The notes beneath the pieces were generated by a model. The model had not been told where the DNA came from and made no database searches. It saw only the letters and a program-made list of their open reading frames with translations. From Prolixibacteraceae bacterium (GTDB taxonomy: Bacteria > Bacteroidota > Bacteroidia > Bacteroidales > Prolixibacteraceae): 64,000 nucleotides of DNA. The stretch spans positions 1 through 64,000 of the forward strand of contig JAQUIJ010000020.1 in the NCBI GenBank assembly GCA_028683385.1. Direction: 5' to 3'. Positions 9,015 through 17,919 of the stretch are shown one piece after another. Position 1 is the stretch's first letter. Each line of letters begins with the position of its first letter. Made by a program: the position numbers and the translations under genes.

Positions 9015-10004
9015 TTATTTGATTGTTCCAACTTTCAGCCGTTTTGGTGCCTTACCGACTGAAATGGTTTTCACAACCTGCATTTTTTGCAAATCAATAA
9101 TTGACGCATCGTTCGAACCGGTATTGCTAACCACTCCATATTTTCCGTCAGAAGTAAAATCAATCCAATTTGGGTCTGTTCCTACCGTAATTTCTTTTAC
9201 GGGAAGCAACGTTTTTGTATCAATAATACTTACGCTGTTTCGCACCTGACTGGTAATGTATAAACGCGAACCATCAGCCGACAACGCAATTCCGTGCGAT
9301 GCTTTACCTTCGGACGGGAATTTTTCGTTTTGTGGAAGTTGCACCCAGTTAATAGCCTGCTTTTTCTCTGTGTCAATAACCAATGCTCCGTTGAGCCAAC
9401 GAAGTGACAGATAAAGCTTTTTGCCGTCATTTGTAATATCAGGTATGCGCGGCCAGCCAAATACTGGGATTTCACCGGTTGTTTTTAATGTTGAAATATC
9501 AAGTACCACCACTTTTTCATCGCCTTCAAGGGTCACATAAAGCAATTTTCCATCAGGCGAAGGCTTCACAATATGAGGATTTCGTCCAACAATAACGGTC
9601 TTGTCAATTTCCCATTTGGTTACATCAATTACTGTTAAGGAATTGTCAAAATTTATAGTGACAAAAAGCTTTTTCCCATCTTTACTGAAAGCCAATTGGT
9701 GTGGATGGCTACCGACAGAAATTGTTTTAATTACTTTGTTTGAACCTGCATCAATTACAGAAACCGTATTGCTGCCTTCGTTGCTCACTGCCACCCAACT
9801 ACCATTTGGGCTAACATCTACTCCATGGGGATTTTTCCCGGTGGTGATATCTGCAACTTTGGCAAGAGTAGTCAAATTGATGACTGAAACTGTTGTGTCG
9901 TTAAAGTTCGTAATATATGCACACGGTGTTTGTGAATATACACTTAGCCCTATCAGCATCATTAACAATGCGGTTGAGCCTTTCAGAATGTTTCTAATTT
10001 TCAT
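9015..10004 (-). CDS. YVTN-repeat beta-propeller protein, exported
   Basis: A 329-aa secreted protein with a signal peptide (1-24) followed by about seven 40-residue YVTN-type repeats. Examples are NTVSVIDAGSNKVIKTISVG and the paired GRNPHIVKPSPDGKLLYVT segment. The repeats build a seven-bladed propeller typical of surface or periplasmic binding proteins, often next to metal transport or copper/nitrous-oxide genes. No enzyme motif is visible. It sits between the binding lipoprotein and receptor genes (25 bp and 106 bp gaps), so it may hold or deliver the transported ion. That is inference from context. Confidence 0.85.
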   Translation of the reverse strand: MKIRNILKGSTALLMMLIGLSVYSQTPCAYITNFNDTTVSVINLTTLAKVADITTGKNPHGVDVSPNGSWVAVSNEGSNTVSVIDAGSNKVIKTISVGSHPHQLAFSKDGKKLFVTINFDNSLTVIDVTKWEIDKTVIVGRNPHIVKPSPDGKLLYVTLEGDEKVVVLDISTLKTTGEIPVFGWPRIPDITNDGKKLYLSLRWLNGALVIDTEKKQAINWVQLPQNEKFPSEGKASHGIALSADGSRLYITSQVRNSVSIIDTKTLLPVKEITVGTDPNWIDFTSDGKYGVVSNTGSNDASIIDLQKMQVVKTISVGKAPKRLKVGTIK

Positions 10005-10029
10005 AACTTACCTTTAAGATTTAAAATAA

Positions 10030-11055
10030 TTACTGTTCTAACCACTGTTTAATAAATTCTTTTATTGAATCTGATTGTTGAGCAACAGCGCTATAATCCA
10101 CTTTCATGGCAACTATGTTGTCAAGCGACGGAACCGATTCAGGAATTGGAACATTTTTGTGCAAGGGCATTTGTGCGCAGCTTTCAGCCAACATTTTTTC
10201 CACTTCAACCGACAATAGATAATCAATGAGTTTTTTCCCATTCTCCTGATTTGGGGAATTTTTAATAAGAGAAACTGTGTTCGGCACAATCAGGTTTCCA
10301 AAACCATTTTGGTCTAGGAAAACCATCTTTACATGAGCGCCTTCTTTGATGGCTTCGTTTCCATCATCGGTATCTGTTAATCCCATCGAAACTTCACCCG
10401 TTGAAACTTTCTTTTTCACATCGCCATTGCTTGATGCAATTACAACCTTGTTGCGTTTCAGGTCCGACAAAAACTGTTTTGCCTTCTCATTGCCCAATTC
10501 TGCAAACAGGGCAGCAATATGAAACGAAGTGGTGCCGAATAAGGGATTGGCAATGGCTACTTTCCCCTTGTATTTTGAGTAGGTCAAATCAAGAATTGAT
10601 TGCGGAATATCTTCCGCAGAAACTAAATCAGTATTAATCAAAAGTATTCTTGCACGCGAAGAGAAACCAATCCAGTGGTAATCTTTGTCGATGAAAACAG
10701 GATTGATACCTATTGAAGCTGAGGAGTTGTAGGATTCGGTAATTCCTTTTTGTTTCAGTACATCTGCACGCATTGGGTCGCCACTCCAGAAAACATCACA
10801 TTGCGGGTTATCTTTTTCTGTTATCAGGCGATTGAGCACACCGGTAGATTTGGTTTCTTCGGTATCGAAAATTGCTTTCACTTTTATCCCTGTTTTCTGC
10901 TCAAACACCTTCAAAACAGGTTCGCTAAACACCTGATCAACACTTGTGTAAACAACTATTTCATATGTATTCCGGTTGCACGAAATCAGGCCAAGAAAAA
11001 TAAATATCAGGATAAATTGAAATTGGAAAAACAGTTGAAACCTACTTTTTTTCAT
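10030..11055 (-). CDS. ABC transporter substrate-binding lipoprotein, ferric-ion type
   Basis: A 341-aa periplasmic binding protein of the FbpA-like extracellular solute-binding family. The signal peptide ends at the lipobox LISC (Cys26). The mature protein begins with the typical IVVYTSVDQVFSEPVLKVFE strand-helix, then CDVFWSGDPMRADVL and GLTDTDDGNEAIKEG blocks seen in iron and related oxyanion binders. It lies in the operon with its ATPase and permease. Tyr residues that bind Fe3+ in FbpA cannot be assigned with confidence, so another ion or small anion remains possible. Confidence 0.85.
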   Translation of the reverse strand: MKKSRFQLFFQFQFILIFIFLGLISCNRNTYEIVVYTSVDQVFSEPVLKVFEQKTGIKVKAIFDTEETKSTGVLNRLITEKDNPQCDVFWSGDPMRADVLKQKGITESYNSSASIGINPVFIDKDYHWIGFSSRARILLINTDLVSAEDIPQSILDLTYSKYKGKVAIANPLFGTTSFHIAALFAELGNEKAKQFLSDLKRNKVVIASSNGDVKKKVSTGEVSMGLTDTDDGNEAIKEGAHVKMVFLDQNGFGNLIVPNTVSLIKNSPNQENGKKLIDYLLSVEVEKMLAESCAQMPLHKNVPIPESVPSLDNIVAMKVDYSAVAQQSDSIKEFIKQWLEQ

Positions 11056-11067
11056 ATTTACGCTTGT

Positions 11068-12465
11068 TTAATTTTTTAATTCGATGTATTCGAAGTAAGT
11101 GCCACAGATGAAATCGAAGTCCCGGATGGTGTCGAGATAATTATTTTCAAGGTTATAACGGTTTTCTTCGGTGGTCACCAGCGACCGGAACGATTGGATG
11201 AAATTGTCAACACTTTCCCGATCAGAAAGGTACATTTGCTTTTTTGACTGGTATATTTTGTTCCATGAATTCAGGCTTTCAAGTGTATTAATGAGTTGTT
11301 CCTTCTTCTTAATCAGACCGTCTTTTAATTTTTCAATATCAGAGCTAATCAGTTTTTCACGGTCGGCAATCGTGTATTCAATAGCTGATATATCGGCCTG
11401 TGCTTTGGCAATTGTGTTTTTCAGTACGGTGTTGTCGTAAAGTTTAATTTTTAAACCTGCATCAGCAATCAGGTAATTATCTTGTCGCGCTCCTCCTTGA
11501 AGTTCATAGTAATTGTACCTTCCTCCGGTTGTGGCAAATACATCCCATTTCCCCTTCTGGGCAAGTCGTTTTTTTTCCTCCGCATTCTTCTTGATGATAC
11601 CCAAAACTTTAAATTCGGAGTCGTTATTAAGCGCTTTTTTGAAAATACTATCTGTTGGCTCTTCAATGTAATATCTTCCGAAATAATCAGGTTTGGAATA
11701 ATCAACATTTATTACAGCCAGTTGCGACAGATCAATATTTTTCACGTTCATATAGAGCTGCATACTTAATTTAATGGAGTATAATGTAATTTCCCAACCT
11801 GTGATTTTAGAATTTAAGGTGGTGATTTCACTTACAATTTGTTCTTTACTTTTGATTGAATCATTGCTTAATAAACTTTGTAATTCAGCCCGGTACCTTT
11901 TAAGCATCTCATAAGTTTTAATGCGTGGCACTATATCGTAGTATTGCTCCAGGGCAGTGTGAATATTAGTCTTGACTGCGTCAACATAGTCAAGATTTTT
12001 AGTGTACAGTTCATTTTCTTCAAAGGTTCGTTTGATCAGGCGGTCAAGTTTTCGGGCAGACGTAAACAGTGGGAAGCTAATCTCTGATTCGATAAAATTG
12101 ACGTTTTGGTTAACTGCATTACGCCCCCAATCATTCGTATTCCCAACGGAAGCGCTTATGGATGATCCGTCGAAAAATTCCTTGCTCATGCCAGTTGATA
12201 AATCGCTGTGATACACACCCTTTGAATCGGACAGAACTTTTGAATCAACTATCAATGGATTGAACTGTGTGTATTCACTCTCAAATAGTTTAAAATTGCA
12301 CTTCGCAGATTCAAGATTATAAAACGCGGATTTTATGCGGTCACTTTTCTCAAAGGTTATTTTGATGATATTTTCAGGAAAAAGAGAAGTCGTTTGATCG
12401 AATGGGATTTGTCCAAAAAGATTGTAAACAGACGAGAGGCAAAGAATAAAAAATAGTTTCTTCAT
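11068..12465 (-). CDS. TolC-like outer-membrane protein
   Basis: A 465-aa exported protein with an N-terminal signal (1-18) and long amphipathic helices with heptad character (about residues 40-75, 150-240 and 340-450). It has the two-part helical-repeat pattern of TolC/outer-membrane efflux proteins. Strands predicted around 85-130 and 305-335 would form the barrel segments. No periplasmic adaptor or RND pump gene is adjacent, which is unusual for a TolC partner. It is 12 bp from each neighbouring gene in the transport operon. Efflux or a structural role in uptake are both possible. Confidence 0.7.
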   Translation of the reverse strand: MKKLFFILCLSSVYNLFGQIPFDQTTSLFPENIIKITFEKSDRIKSAFYNLESAKCNFKLFESEYTQFNPLIVDSKVLSDSKGVYHSDLSTGMSKEFFDGSSISASVGNTNDWGRNAVNQNVNFIESEISFPLFTSARKLDRLIKRTFEENELYTKNLDYVDAVKTNIHTALEQYYDIVPRIKTYEMLKRYRAELQSLLSNDSIKSKEQIVSEITTLNSKITGWEITLYSIKLSMQLYMNVKNIDLSQLAVINVDYSKPDYFGRYYIEEPTDSIFKKALNNDSEFKVLGIIKKNAEEKKRLAQKGKWDVFATTGGRYNYYELQGGARQDNYLIADAGLKIKLYDNTVLKNTIAKAQADISAIEYTIADREKLISSDIEKLKDGLIKKKEQLINTLESLNSWNKIYQSKKQMYLSDRESVDNFIQSFRSLVTTEENRYNLENNYLDTIRDFDFICGTYFEYIELKN

Positions 12466-12477
12466 TAGTTTAGGTGT

Positions 12478-13158
12478 TTATTTTTTTATACTAAAATTGT
12501 CGAACATGGTTTGGGCATCTGCTTTAGTCCAAAGACCTGCCTTTCCTGCTTTGCTGATTGTAGAATCCTTGGTATCAATAAAGAGCTGGCCGTCGTAATA
12601 GCACTGGATGTTATTTTTTTTATTGATTACAGCCAGATTGTGCCATGTTTGGGCAGTTATTGGTAAACTGTAGCTTTCGATTTGCTTCCGGTTGCCATCT
12701 ATTACTTTATAAACCCGCAGGTTGCTTTCCAGCGGATTTGCTCGGGCAATGTAATAGTTTTCAGCATCCTGATAACGCCAGACCAAGCCACCGCCCTGAT
12801 CCTCTTTCCCATCTATGGCTTTGAATGAAACCGACAAGGCAAGGTCTTTCAGTTCTGGTTGGTTTGTTATTAGCAGATTGAATAAATATCCTGAGCCACT
12901 GCCAGATGTCTGTCCTACAACCTTTCCGTTTTCGTCTTCAATAATTTCCCATTGCCCGGCAGTACCATTACCAGTAACCGCTGTAAACCATCCGGAAGGT
13001 ATTCTCCCATGTTTTATCGAATCAAAAGTTTCGGTATAATCGGCATTTACGAATAGCGAATCAATTGTTTTGTTCGATTGGACAGTAGTTGACTTTTTCG
13101 GCTGGCAAGCCGTAAAAAACACCAGCATCAAAAGAAAGTGAAATACGATTTTCTTCAT
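12478..13158 (-). CDS. Concanavalin/LamG-like lipoprotein (paralogue 2)
   Basis: A 226-aa lipoprotein (lipobox FTAC, Cys18) with a jelly-roll domain from about residue 45. It shares with the 3381-4124 product the blocks DQGGGLVWRY, NYYIARANPLES and GLWTKADAQTMFDNF. It is the first gene of the nine-gene transport operon, directly under a promoter region with two TTCTTCAT half-sites 11 bp apart. The start ATG at 13158 is followed at once by the signal peptide. Two paralogues at the first and last positions of one operon suggest duplication. The ligand is unknown. Confidence 0.72.
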   Translation of the reverse strand: MKKIVFHFLLMLVFFTACQPKKSTTVQSNKTIDSLFVNADYTETFDSIKHGRIPSGWFTAVTGNGTAGQWEIIEDENGKVVGQTSGSGSGYLFNLLITNQPELKDLALSVSFKAIDGKEDQGGGLVWRYQDAENYYIARANPLESNLRVYKVIDGNRKQIESYSLPITAQTWHNLAVINKKNNIQCYYDGQLFIDTKDSTISKAGKAGLWTKADAQTMFDNFSIKK

Positions 13159-13185
13159 TTTTTTGTTGTAAAGGTAAGTTCACAA

Positions 13186-13205
13186 CATGAAGAAACGATG
13201 AAGAA
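13186..13205 (-). promoter_or_regulatory. Direct-repeat site for an OmpR-family regulator (operon promoter)
   Basis: On the minus strand TTCTTCATC (13205-13197) and TTCTTCATG (13194-13186) are direct repeats with an 11-bp period, the geometry of OmpR/PhoB-family sites. TACCTTTA just downstream resembles the -7 box. The site lies between the histidine-kinase stop and the first gene of the transport operon. A near-identical copy precedes chrA. Confidence 0.65.
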
Positions 13206-13210
13206 GATAG

Positions 13211-14599
13211 TCAGGCCAAAGGTAAAGTTACATTAATTGTTGTACCGGTTCCGGGAACGCTGGAAATTGAGATGGTTCCAAAATGGGCTTCAGCAATGGA
13301 TTTTGATACGGCCAACCCCAAACCATAACCGCCGCTCTGCCGAGAGCGTGATTTCTCGACACGGTAAAAGCGCTCGAAGACAAATGGCAAATGCTCGGGT
13401 GAAATACCTATACCTGTATCGGAGATACTGAATACGGCCATATTATTATCTTTTGTTAATTCAATAACTATTTTCCCATTTTCAGGAGTATATTTCACGG
13501 CATTGTCAGCCAGATTCAACATCAACTGGTACAATCGCGATTTATCACCATTCACTTCCAAATTTTCAGTTATGGATATCACTACCTCCTGATGCTTACT
13601 TTCAGAAAGGATCAGAAGATCATCATTCAATGAATGAACCAATTCAGACAGATTAATTACAGGAAATTCATTTAAATTGAATATTTCTTTTGTGGAAGCC
13701 AAAAGCAAGAGATTGTTGATCAGGTTTGAAAGCCGTGCTAATTCTTCAACATCCGACTGTATCCTTACCCGAAAATCTAAAGGTAAATCTTGTTGTTCTG
13801 CCAGTTTTTCCCACTGTGTGCGCAATATGGCCAATGGTGTTTTTAATTCATGAGAAGCATCCGCAATGAACTGTTGTTGAGAATAAAATGCCCGTTCAAG
13901 CCTCTGGAGCAAATTATTGAAAGTTCCGGACAGTTGACCAAGCTCATCATCCGGATTGGGGCTAATGATTCGTTGTGAAAGATTTTTTTCATAAATAGTA
14001 TCGACCTGTTTCCTGATTTGTTCAACGGGTGCAAGTGTTTTTCGTGCCAGAAAACGCCCGCTGAAAAAGAGAAACATCACGATTGAAAGACCAAGTGACA
14101 CCATTAAGAAACCTATTCGTTCGAGTGTTCGTTTTTCATCTGAAACAGGAATTACAACTTCAACCCATCCTGAAAATTGAAGCCCTTCGTTTATTGGAAA
14201 AACAACCGACGAAAACCATTGCTCCTTGTCTTCAAAATCGTAAAACCAATGAGTTACTTTTGAACTCTGGATAATTTTCTGAATACTTGCGGTTTCCGGC
14301 ATAACCGAGAAGACCGGAGCTGGATGATAAAGGATCCCATCAGGCCTAATTATCCGGAACCAGTACAACGGATTCGCATTAAAATCACCTTCAGGCAGGT
14401 CTGAAAACGATTGTGATTCTTTATCGAATGTTTCGGAAAGTTTATGGGCATAGGTTAACAATTCGTTTCTCGATTTTGATTTAAGTGAGTACGCAATTGA
14501 GGAATACAATATGACACAGAACCCTGTTAAGAGTCCAAACAAAATAGTGGTGTATAAAACCGATAACTTTCCCCGTATGGTTAATTGCATTTTACTCAT
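13211..14599 (-). CDS. Sensor histidine kinase (OmpR-type partner)
   Basis: A 462-aa membrane sensor with TM1 at about 11-35, a periplasmic sensor loop (about 40-155), TM2 at about 160-180 and HAMP at 181-235. The dimerisation/phosphoacceptor segment is SHELKTPL with His250. The ATPase domain has the N-box NLADNAVKYTPENG, G1 ISDTGIGI and G2 GGYGLGLAVS. It overlaps the response-regulator gene by 8 bp (operon order regulator then kinase). Duplicated promoter sites upstream of the transport and chrA operons suggest it controls both. The ligand is probably a metal or oxyanion, by inference. Confidence 0.93.
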   Translation of the reverse strand: MSKMQLTIRGKLSVLYTTILFGLLTGFCVILYSSIAYSLKSKSRNELLTYAHKLSETFDKESQSFSDLPEGDFNANPLYWFRIIRPDGILYHPAPVFSVMPETASIQKIIQSSKVTHWFYDFEDKEQWFSSVVFPINEGLQFSGWVEVVIPVSDEKRTLERIGFLMVSLGLSIVMFLFFSGRFLARKTLAPVEQIRKQVDTIYEKNLSQRIISPNPDDELGQLSGTFNNLLQRLERAFYSQQQFIADASHELKTPLAILRTQWEKLAEQQDLPLDFRVRIQSDVEELARLSNLINNLLLLASTKEIFNLNEFPVINLSELVHSLNDDLLILSESKHQEVVISITENLEVNGDKSRLYQLMLNLADNAVKYTPENGKIVIELTKDNNMAVFSISDTGIGISPEHLPFVFERFYRVEKSRSRQSGGYGLGLAVSKSIAEAHFGTISISSVPGTGTTINVTLPLA

Positions 14600-15263
14600 C
14601 TTTTATCATATAACCTAAACCTCTGATTGTCTGGATCAATTTTCCCGGTGAATCAGAATCAACTTTTTTTCGGATATTTTTAATGTGGACATCCACAAAG
14701 TTAGTCATCGTATCGTAATTATCCTGCCAGATGTGTTCTGCAATGGTAAGCCGGGAAAGCGCCCTGTTCTTATTGTAGGCCATAAATTCAAGGATCTGAA
14801 ATTCCTTGGAGGTAAGATTTATTGTCCGCCCGTCTCTGGTAACCTCACGTTTAGTTGTGTCAATTATCAGATCATCAATACAGATGGAACTGGTTTTCTG
14901 ATTGCTTTTTCTTCGCAGCAACATTCGTACCCTTGCCGATAATTCATCCATCGCAAAGGGTTTGGTCAGGTAATCATCTGCGCCCAAATCCAATCCGTCA
15001 ACTTTACTTCTTGTATCGCCAAGAGCTGTAAGTAAAAGTACCGGGGTTGTTATTTTTTCAGCACGAAGTTTTTTGAGTATGGAGAGTCCATCTAATCCAG
15101 GCAATAAAATATCAAGTATAATTAAGCTATATATTTCAAACAAAGCCTTATTCAAACCTGTGATTCCATTGTTTGCCCACTCCACCCGATAGAGTTCAGC
15201 AGTTAGACGCTCTTTGATGTTTTGAGCAATTGTAGGTTCATCTTCAATCAACAAAATATTCAT
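14592..15263 (-). CDS. OmpR-family response regulator
   Basis: A 223-aa regulator. The receiver domain (1-118) has the acidic pair E7/D8, phosphoacceptor Asp51 in LIILDILLPGLDG, a conserved Thr/Ser near 80 and Lys near 101 in DDYLTKPFA. The C-terminal winged helix (about 128-220) includes LTSKEFQILEFM and VDVHIKNIRKKVD, typical of the OmpR/PhoB family. It probably binds the TTCTTCAT direct repeats at 13186-13205 and 17726-17745, because repeat spacing fits this family and the sites flank its own locus. Confidence 0.93.
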   Translation of the reverse strand: MNILLIEDEPTIAQNIKERLTAELYRVEWANNGITGLNKALFEIYSLIILDILLPGLDGLSILKKLRAEKITTPVLLLTALGDTRSKVDGLDLGADDYLTKPFAMDELSARVRMLLRRKSNQKTSSICIDDLIIDTTKREVTRDGRTINLTSKEFQILEFMAYNKNRALSRLTIAEHIWQDNYDTMTNFVDVHIKNIRKKVDSDSPGKLIQTIRGLGYMIKDE

Positions 15264-15298
15264 AAAACCTTATTATTGGAATACAGATATACCTGAAT

Positions 15299-15967
15299 TT
15301 ATTTTATGCAAGGATTCTCTTTTAATTTATCACGTTTTAATTTGAAATCAAGCAATTCACTTCCCTTTAAATTTGCTGCAATATCATTAAATTTTGAATT
15401 TTGTTCATTCAATAATTTTTGCAAACTATCAATCGAAGTTTTATATTTTGTATCTATTTTTTTTTCTTCTTCCAAAATAGAATTTGTAATCTTTTGAACT
15501 TGGTCATGGCATTGTTTGTATTTGCTATCAGCATCCCGCTGCATTTTTATTTGCTCTATTTGGCCATTGTACGCTTCAATGTTCTTTGCTAAACTCAATT
15601 TAAGTGCATACATTTTCTTTTCATAGGCGGGAGTTGAAAAATGTCCATAAAGATCGGATTGTTTATCACTTTCTGTCCTGTATTTTTTAAGATATTCCGA
15701 GTTTTCTTTAATAATCTTTTCTTCAAGCAACTTTATCTCTGATTTATATACTGCATTTACTTTTGAAAGATTCTTCTCCGCAGCTTCTTTTTCTTTGATC
15801 GACTCTTTGATAATGACACTCTTGTCATTTGCCTTATTTATGGTATCGCTGATATATGCACATTTTATTTCAGCATATTTATTCAGCCATTGTTGCTTTT
15901 CATCCTGACAAGAACTAAAGTAAACGATTAAGGAAACAACATACAAAATGTATTTTGGAAATCGCAT
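15299..15967 (-). CDS. Coiled-coil lipoprotein of unknown function
   Basis: A 222-aa lipoprotein starting at the ATG of MRFPKYILY (15967), which overlaps the ChrB-like stop in a TGATG arrangement. A longer start eight codons upstream is possible but spoils the signal peptide. The lipobox is FSSC (Cys20). The rest is highly charged, rich in Lys, Glu and Gln with long heptad stretches (about 55-200), so an elongated helical periplasmic protein is expected. It is third in the chrA operon. I do not recognise a family. Confidence 0.65.
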   Translation of the reverse strand: MRFPKYILYVVSLIVYFSSCQDEKQQWLNKYAEIKCAYISDTINKANDKSVIIKESIKEKEAAEKNLSKVNAVYKSEIKLLEEKIIKENSEYLKKYRTESDKQSDLYGHFSTPAYEKKMYALKLSLAKNIEAYNGQIEQIKMQRDADSKYKQCHDQVQKITNSILEEEKKIDTKYKTSIDSLQKLLNEQNSKFNDIAANLKGSELLDFKLKRDKLKENPCIK

Positions 15968-16425
15968 CATACTTTTAAATCTGGATTCCAAGTATGTCGT
16001 TCATTTGAAACGTATTTTGCCCAACTGTACAGGGCATCATAGATTTTCATGCCTACATTCAGCATTTCATGGTCATCTTTTATATTGTGGGAAAGCCCTG
16101 CCGATATTGCCCAAAGCCCTGCTGATTGTCCTGCCAAATCAAAACGGTCAGTATCTGCTCCACGGACAATAACCGCCAGTTGTAAAAGTGCAGGATCGGT
16201 GAGATTGTGTTTCCTTACTATGGTGTCAAAAGTGCAAAATTCACCTTCATGAGAATATTCAACGTTCGGAATATCAAACGGAGTTGCTCCCAACTCATTC
16301 GCCTTTAACAGCACCTGATCAGTAGGTACATATATAAACTCGGCTTCTTTGTCAACAAAATTCTTAATCAACCACGGACAAGCTATGCGGTCAATCTTTG
16401 GTCGTTCTCTGGTGATCCATTTCAT
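15967..16425 (-). CDS. chrB: ChrB C-terminal-domain protein (chromate-resistance associated)
   Basis: A 152-aa protein matching the C-terminal domain of ChrB: WITRERPKIDRIACPWLI at the start, then EFCTFDTIVRKH, VRGADTDR and GLWAISAGLSHN blocks. The N-terminal regulatory part of full-length ChrB is absent, as in stand-alone chromate-resistance exported-type proteins. It overlaps chrA by 4 bp (ATGA). Conserved Cys18 and His/Asp residues could bind metal or heme. Linked to ChrA, it may sense or process chromate or sulfate-like oxyanions. The family assignment is firm, the biochemical role is not. Confidence 0.85.
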   Translation of the reverse strand: MKWITRERPKIDRIACPWLIKNFVDKEAEFIYVPTDQVLLKANELGATPFDIPNVEYSHEGEFCTFDTIVRKHNLTDPALLQLAVIVRGADTDRFDLAGQSAGLWAISAGLSHNIKDDHEMLNVGMKIYDALYSWAKYVSNERHTWNPDLKV

Positions 16426-17600
16426 ATCAATGTCTTTAAAATTAATCCAATAATAGCGGCAACAATTATAATATAAGGCTCCTGAACCTTTTTGAAGTAA
16501 AGTATAACAAACACGGTTGCAATGGCAATTAATATGGTTGGAATATCGGTTATACTTCGGGTGCCAATAATTACGACTGCACCAACGAGAGCGCCGATCA
16601 CTGCGGCTGTGATTCCATCGACAAATGCCTTGATTGATTGGTTGTGACCGTATTTTCTAAAATAAGGAGCCGGAATAACTGTGAGTAAGTAACAAGGCAA
16701 AAAGGTAGCCAATGCAGCTACACAGGCACCGGGGAAACCTGCCACCAAATAACCTATAAATCCAACAGTGATTACCACAGGGCCGGGCGTAATCATAGCA
16801 ACTGCAACCGCATCAACAAACTGATGCTCTGTGAGCCATTGATGATCTACAACCACTCCTCCGTGAAGAAAGGGAACAATGGCCAATCCGCTTCCAAAAA
16901 CAAATGCGCCAGCTTCTGCAAAAAACAATGCAATATCCCATAAGGTACCCGATTCATAGCTCCAGAAACCAATTCCGGCCAGTAACAAAATGCTATTTAC
17001 TGTTTGGGGCTTCCTGATCCAATCAGGCGGAGCTTTGACAATCATGTATATTATTCCGGCAGTAACAAAGAATAAAACATTCTCGGCTTTTGTAATCACT
17101 GTAATTGTGATACCCAGAATATAAAACAACCAGAGCATCCAATTTTGACTGACTGATTGCAGGTTGATTTTTCCGACAGACTTAATTGTAAGCTTGTACG
17201 AACTCATTGCAATGATTCCGATAACAGAAGCCCCAACACCGTAAAATACAGCCTGCATCCAAGGCAATCCGCCATAGATTTTGTAGGCGATGCCTAGCAG
17301 AACAACCATTACGAACGATGGGATAATGAATGCCATTCCACAAAGCGAAGCACCTATAATACCGTAATGGACATATCCCAGATAGATTCCCAATTGTGCT
17401 GCCAACGGACCGGGTGCAAGTTGCGCAAGGGCAAGACCTTCTTTATATTCCTCTTCCGAAATCCATTTTCGGGTTTCAACTAAGTCGCGGTGCATATAGC
17501 CAACCAACGCAACCGGCCCGCCAAACCCGGAATATCCGAGTTTGAAAAAATAGAGGATGAGTTGACGGAGTGTATAATTCTGATCTGTTTTGACTGCCAT
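16422..17600 (-). CDS. chrA: Chromate transporter ChrA, long-chain type
   Basis: A 392-aa inner-membrane CHR-family antiporter with two homologous halves of about six helices each. The first half starts FFKLGYSGFGGPVALVGYM and has EGLALAQLAPGPLAAQLGIY. The second half repeats the pattern with FVDAVAVAMITPGPVVITVG. Both GFGGP-like and PGP motifs are intact. Known members export chromate or related oxyanions. The gene lies about 100 bp downstream of the duplicated OmpR-type site, so it is probably induced by the neighbouring two-component system. Confidence 0.92.
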   Translation of the reverse strand: MAVKTDQNYTLRQLILYFFKLGYSGFGGPVALVGYMHRDLVETRKWISEEEYKEGLALAQLAPGPLAAQLGIYLGYVHYGIIGASLCGMAFIIPSFVMVVLLGIAYKIYGGLPWMQAVFYGVGASVIGIIAMSSYKLTIKSVGKINLQSVSQNWMLWLFYILGITITVITKAENVLFFVTAGIIYMIVKAPPDWIRKPQTVNSILLLAGIGFWSYESGTLWDIALFFAEAGAFVFGSGLAIVPFLHGGVVVDHQWLTEHQFVDAVAVAMITPGPVVITVGFIGYLVAGFPGACVAALATFLPCYLLTVIPAPYFRKYGHNQSIKAFVDGITAAVIGALVGAVVIIGTRSITDIPTILIAIATVFVILYFKKVQEPYIIIVAAIIGLILKTLI

Positions 17601-17725
17601 ATTTTCAGGTTTGTTTAAAGACGATTATTTTGTTTTAACATCTTAGCTGAAATAAAGTTGTCAGATAACATTTACTATCAGAGGATGCAATTTTTTTCTG
17701 TCTTGTTGTAAAGGTAGGCTCACAA

Positions 17726-17745
17726 CATGAAGAAACGATGAAGAA
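17726..17745 (-). promoter_or_regulatory. Second OmpR-type direct-repeat site, upstream of chrA
   Basis: The half-sites TTCTTCATC (17745-17737) and TTCTTCATG (17734-17726) have the same order, orientation and 11-bp period as at 13186-13205. The flanking GTTGTAAAGGTA and CACAAC are also shared. The leader to the chrA ATG is about 100 bp. Confidence 0.65.
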
Positions 17746-17750
17746 TATGG

Positions 17751-17795
17751 TCAGCCTAATCGTATGATAACATTAATAGTTGTGCCAGTTCTGAG
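17751..17795 (-). pseudogene. Remnant of a histidine-kinase gene 3' end
   Basis: The minus strand encodes LRTGTTINVIIRLG then a stop. This aligns with the last residues of the kinase at 13211-14599 (PGTGTTINVTLPLA, stop). With the adjacent promoter it forms a diverged copy of the segment 13164-13250. The rest of this 319-bp gap (17601-17919) holds the chrA leader and the promoter of the plus-strand permease gene, with no other gene. Confidence 0.65.
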
Positions 17796-17919
17796 AATAT
17801 GTCATACCTAATTCAAATCGAATGATAATTCATGGATTGTTGGGCTGATCAGAAAATGCATCTTTTGCAAGCCCATTTTAATATTCAAAAAATTGACGAA
17901 CTTTGTATAAAACTCGATA

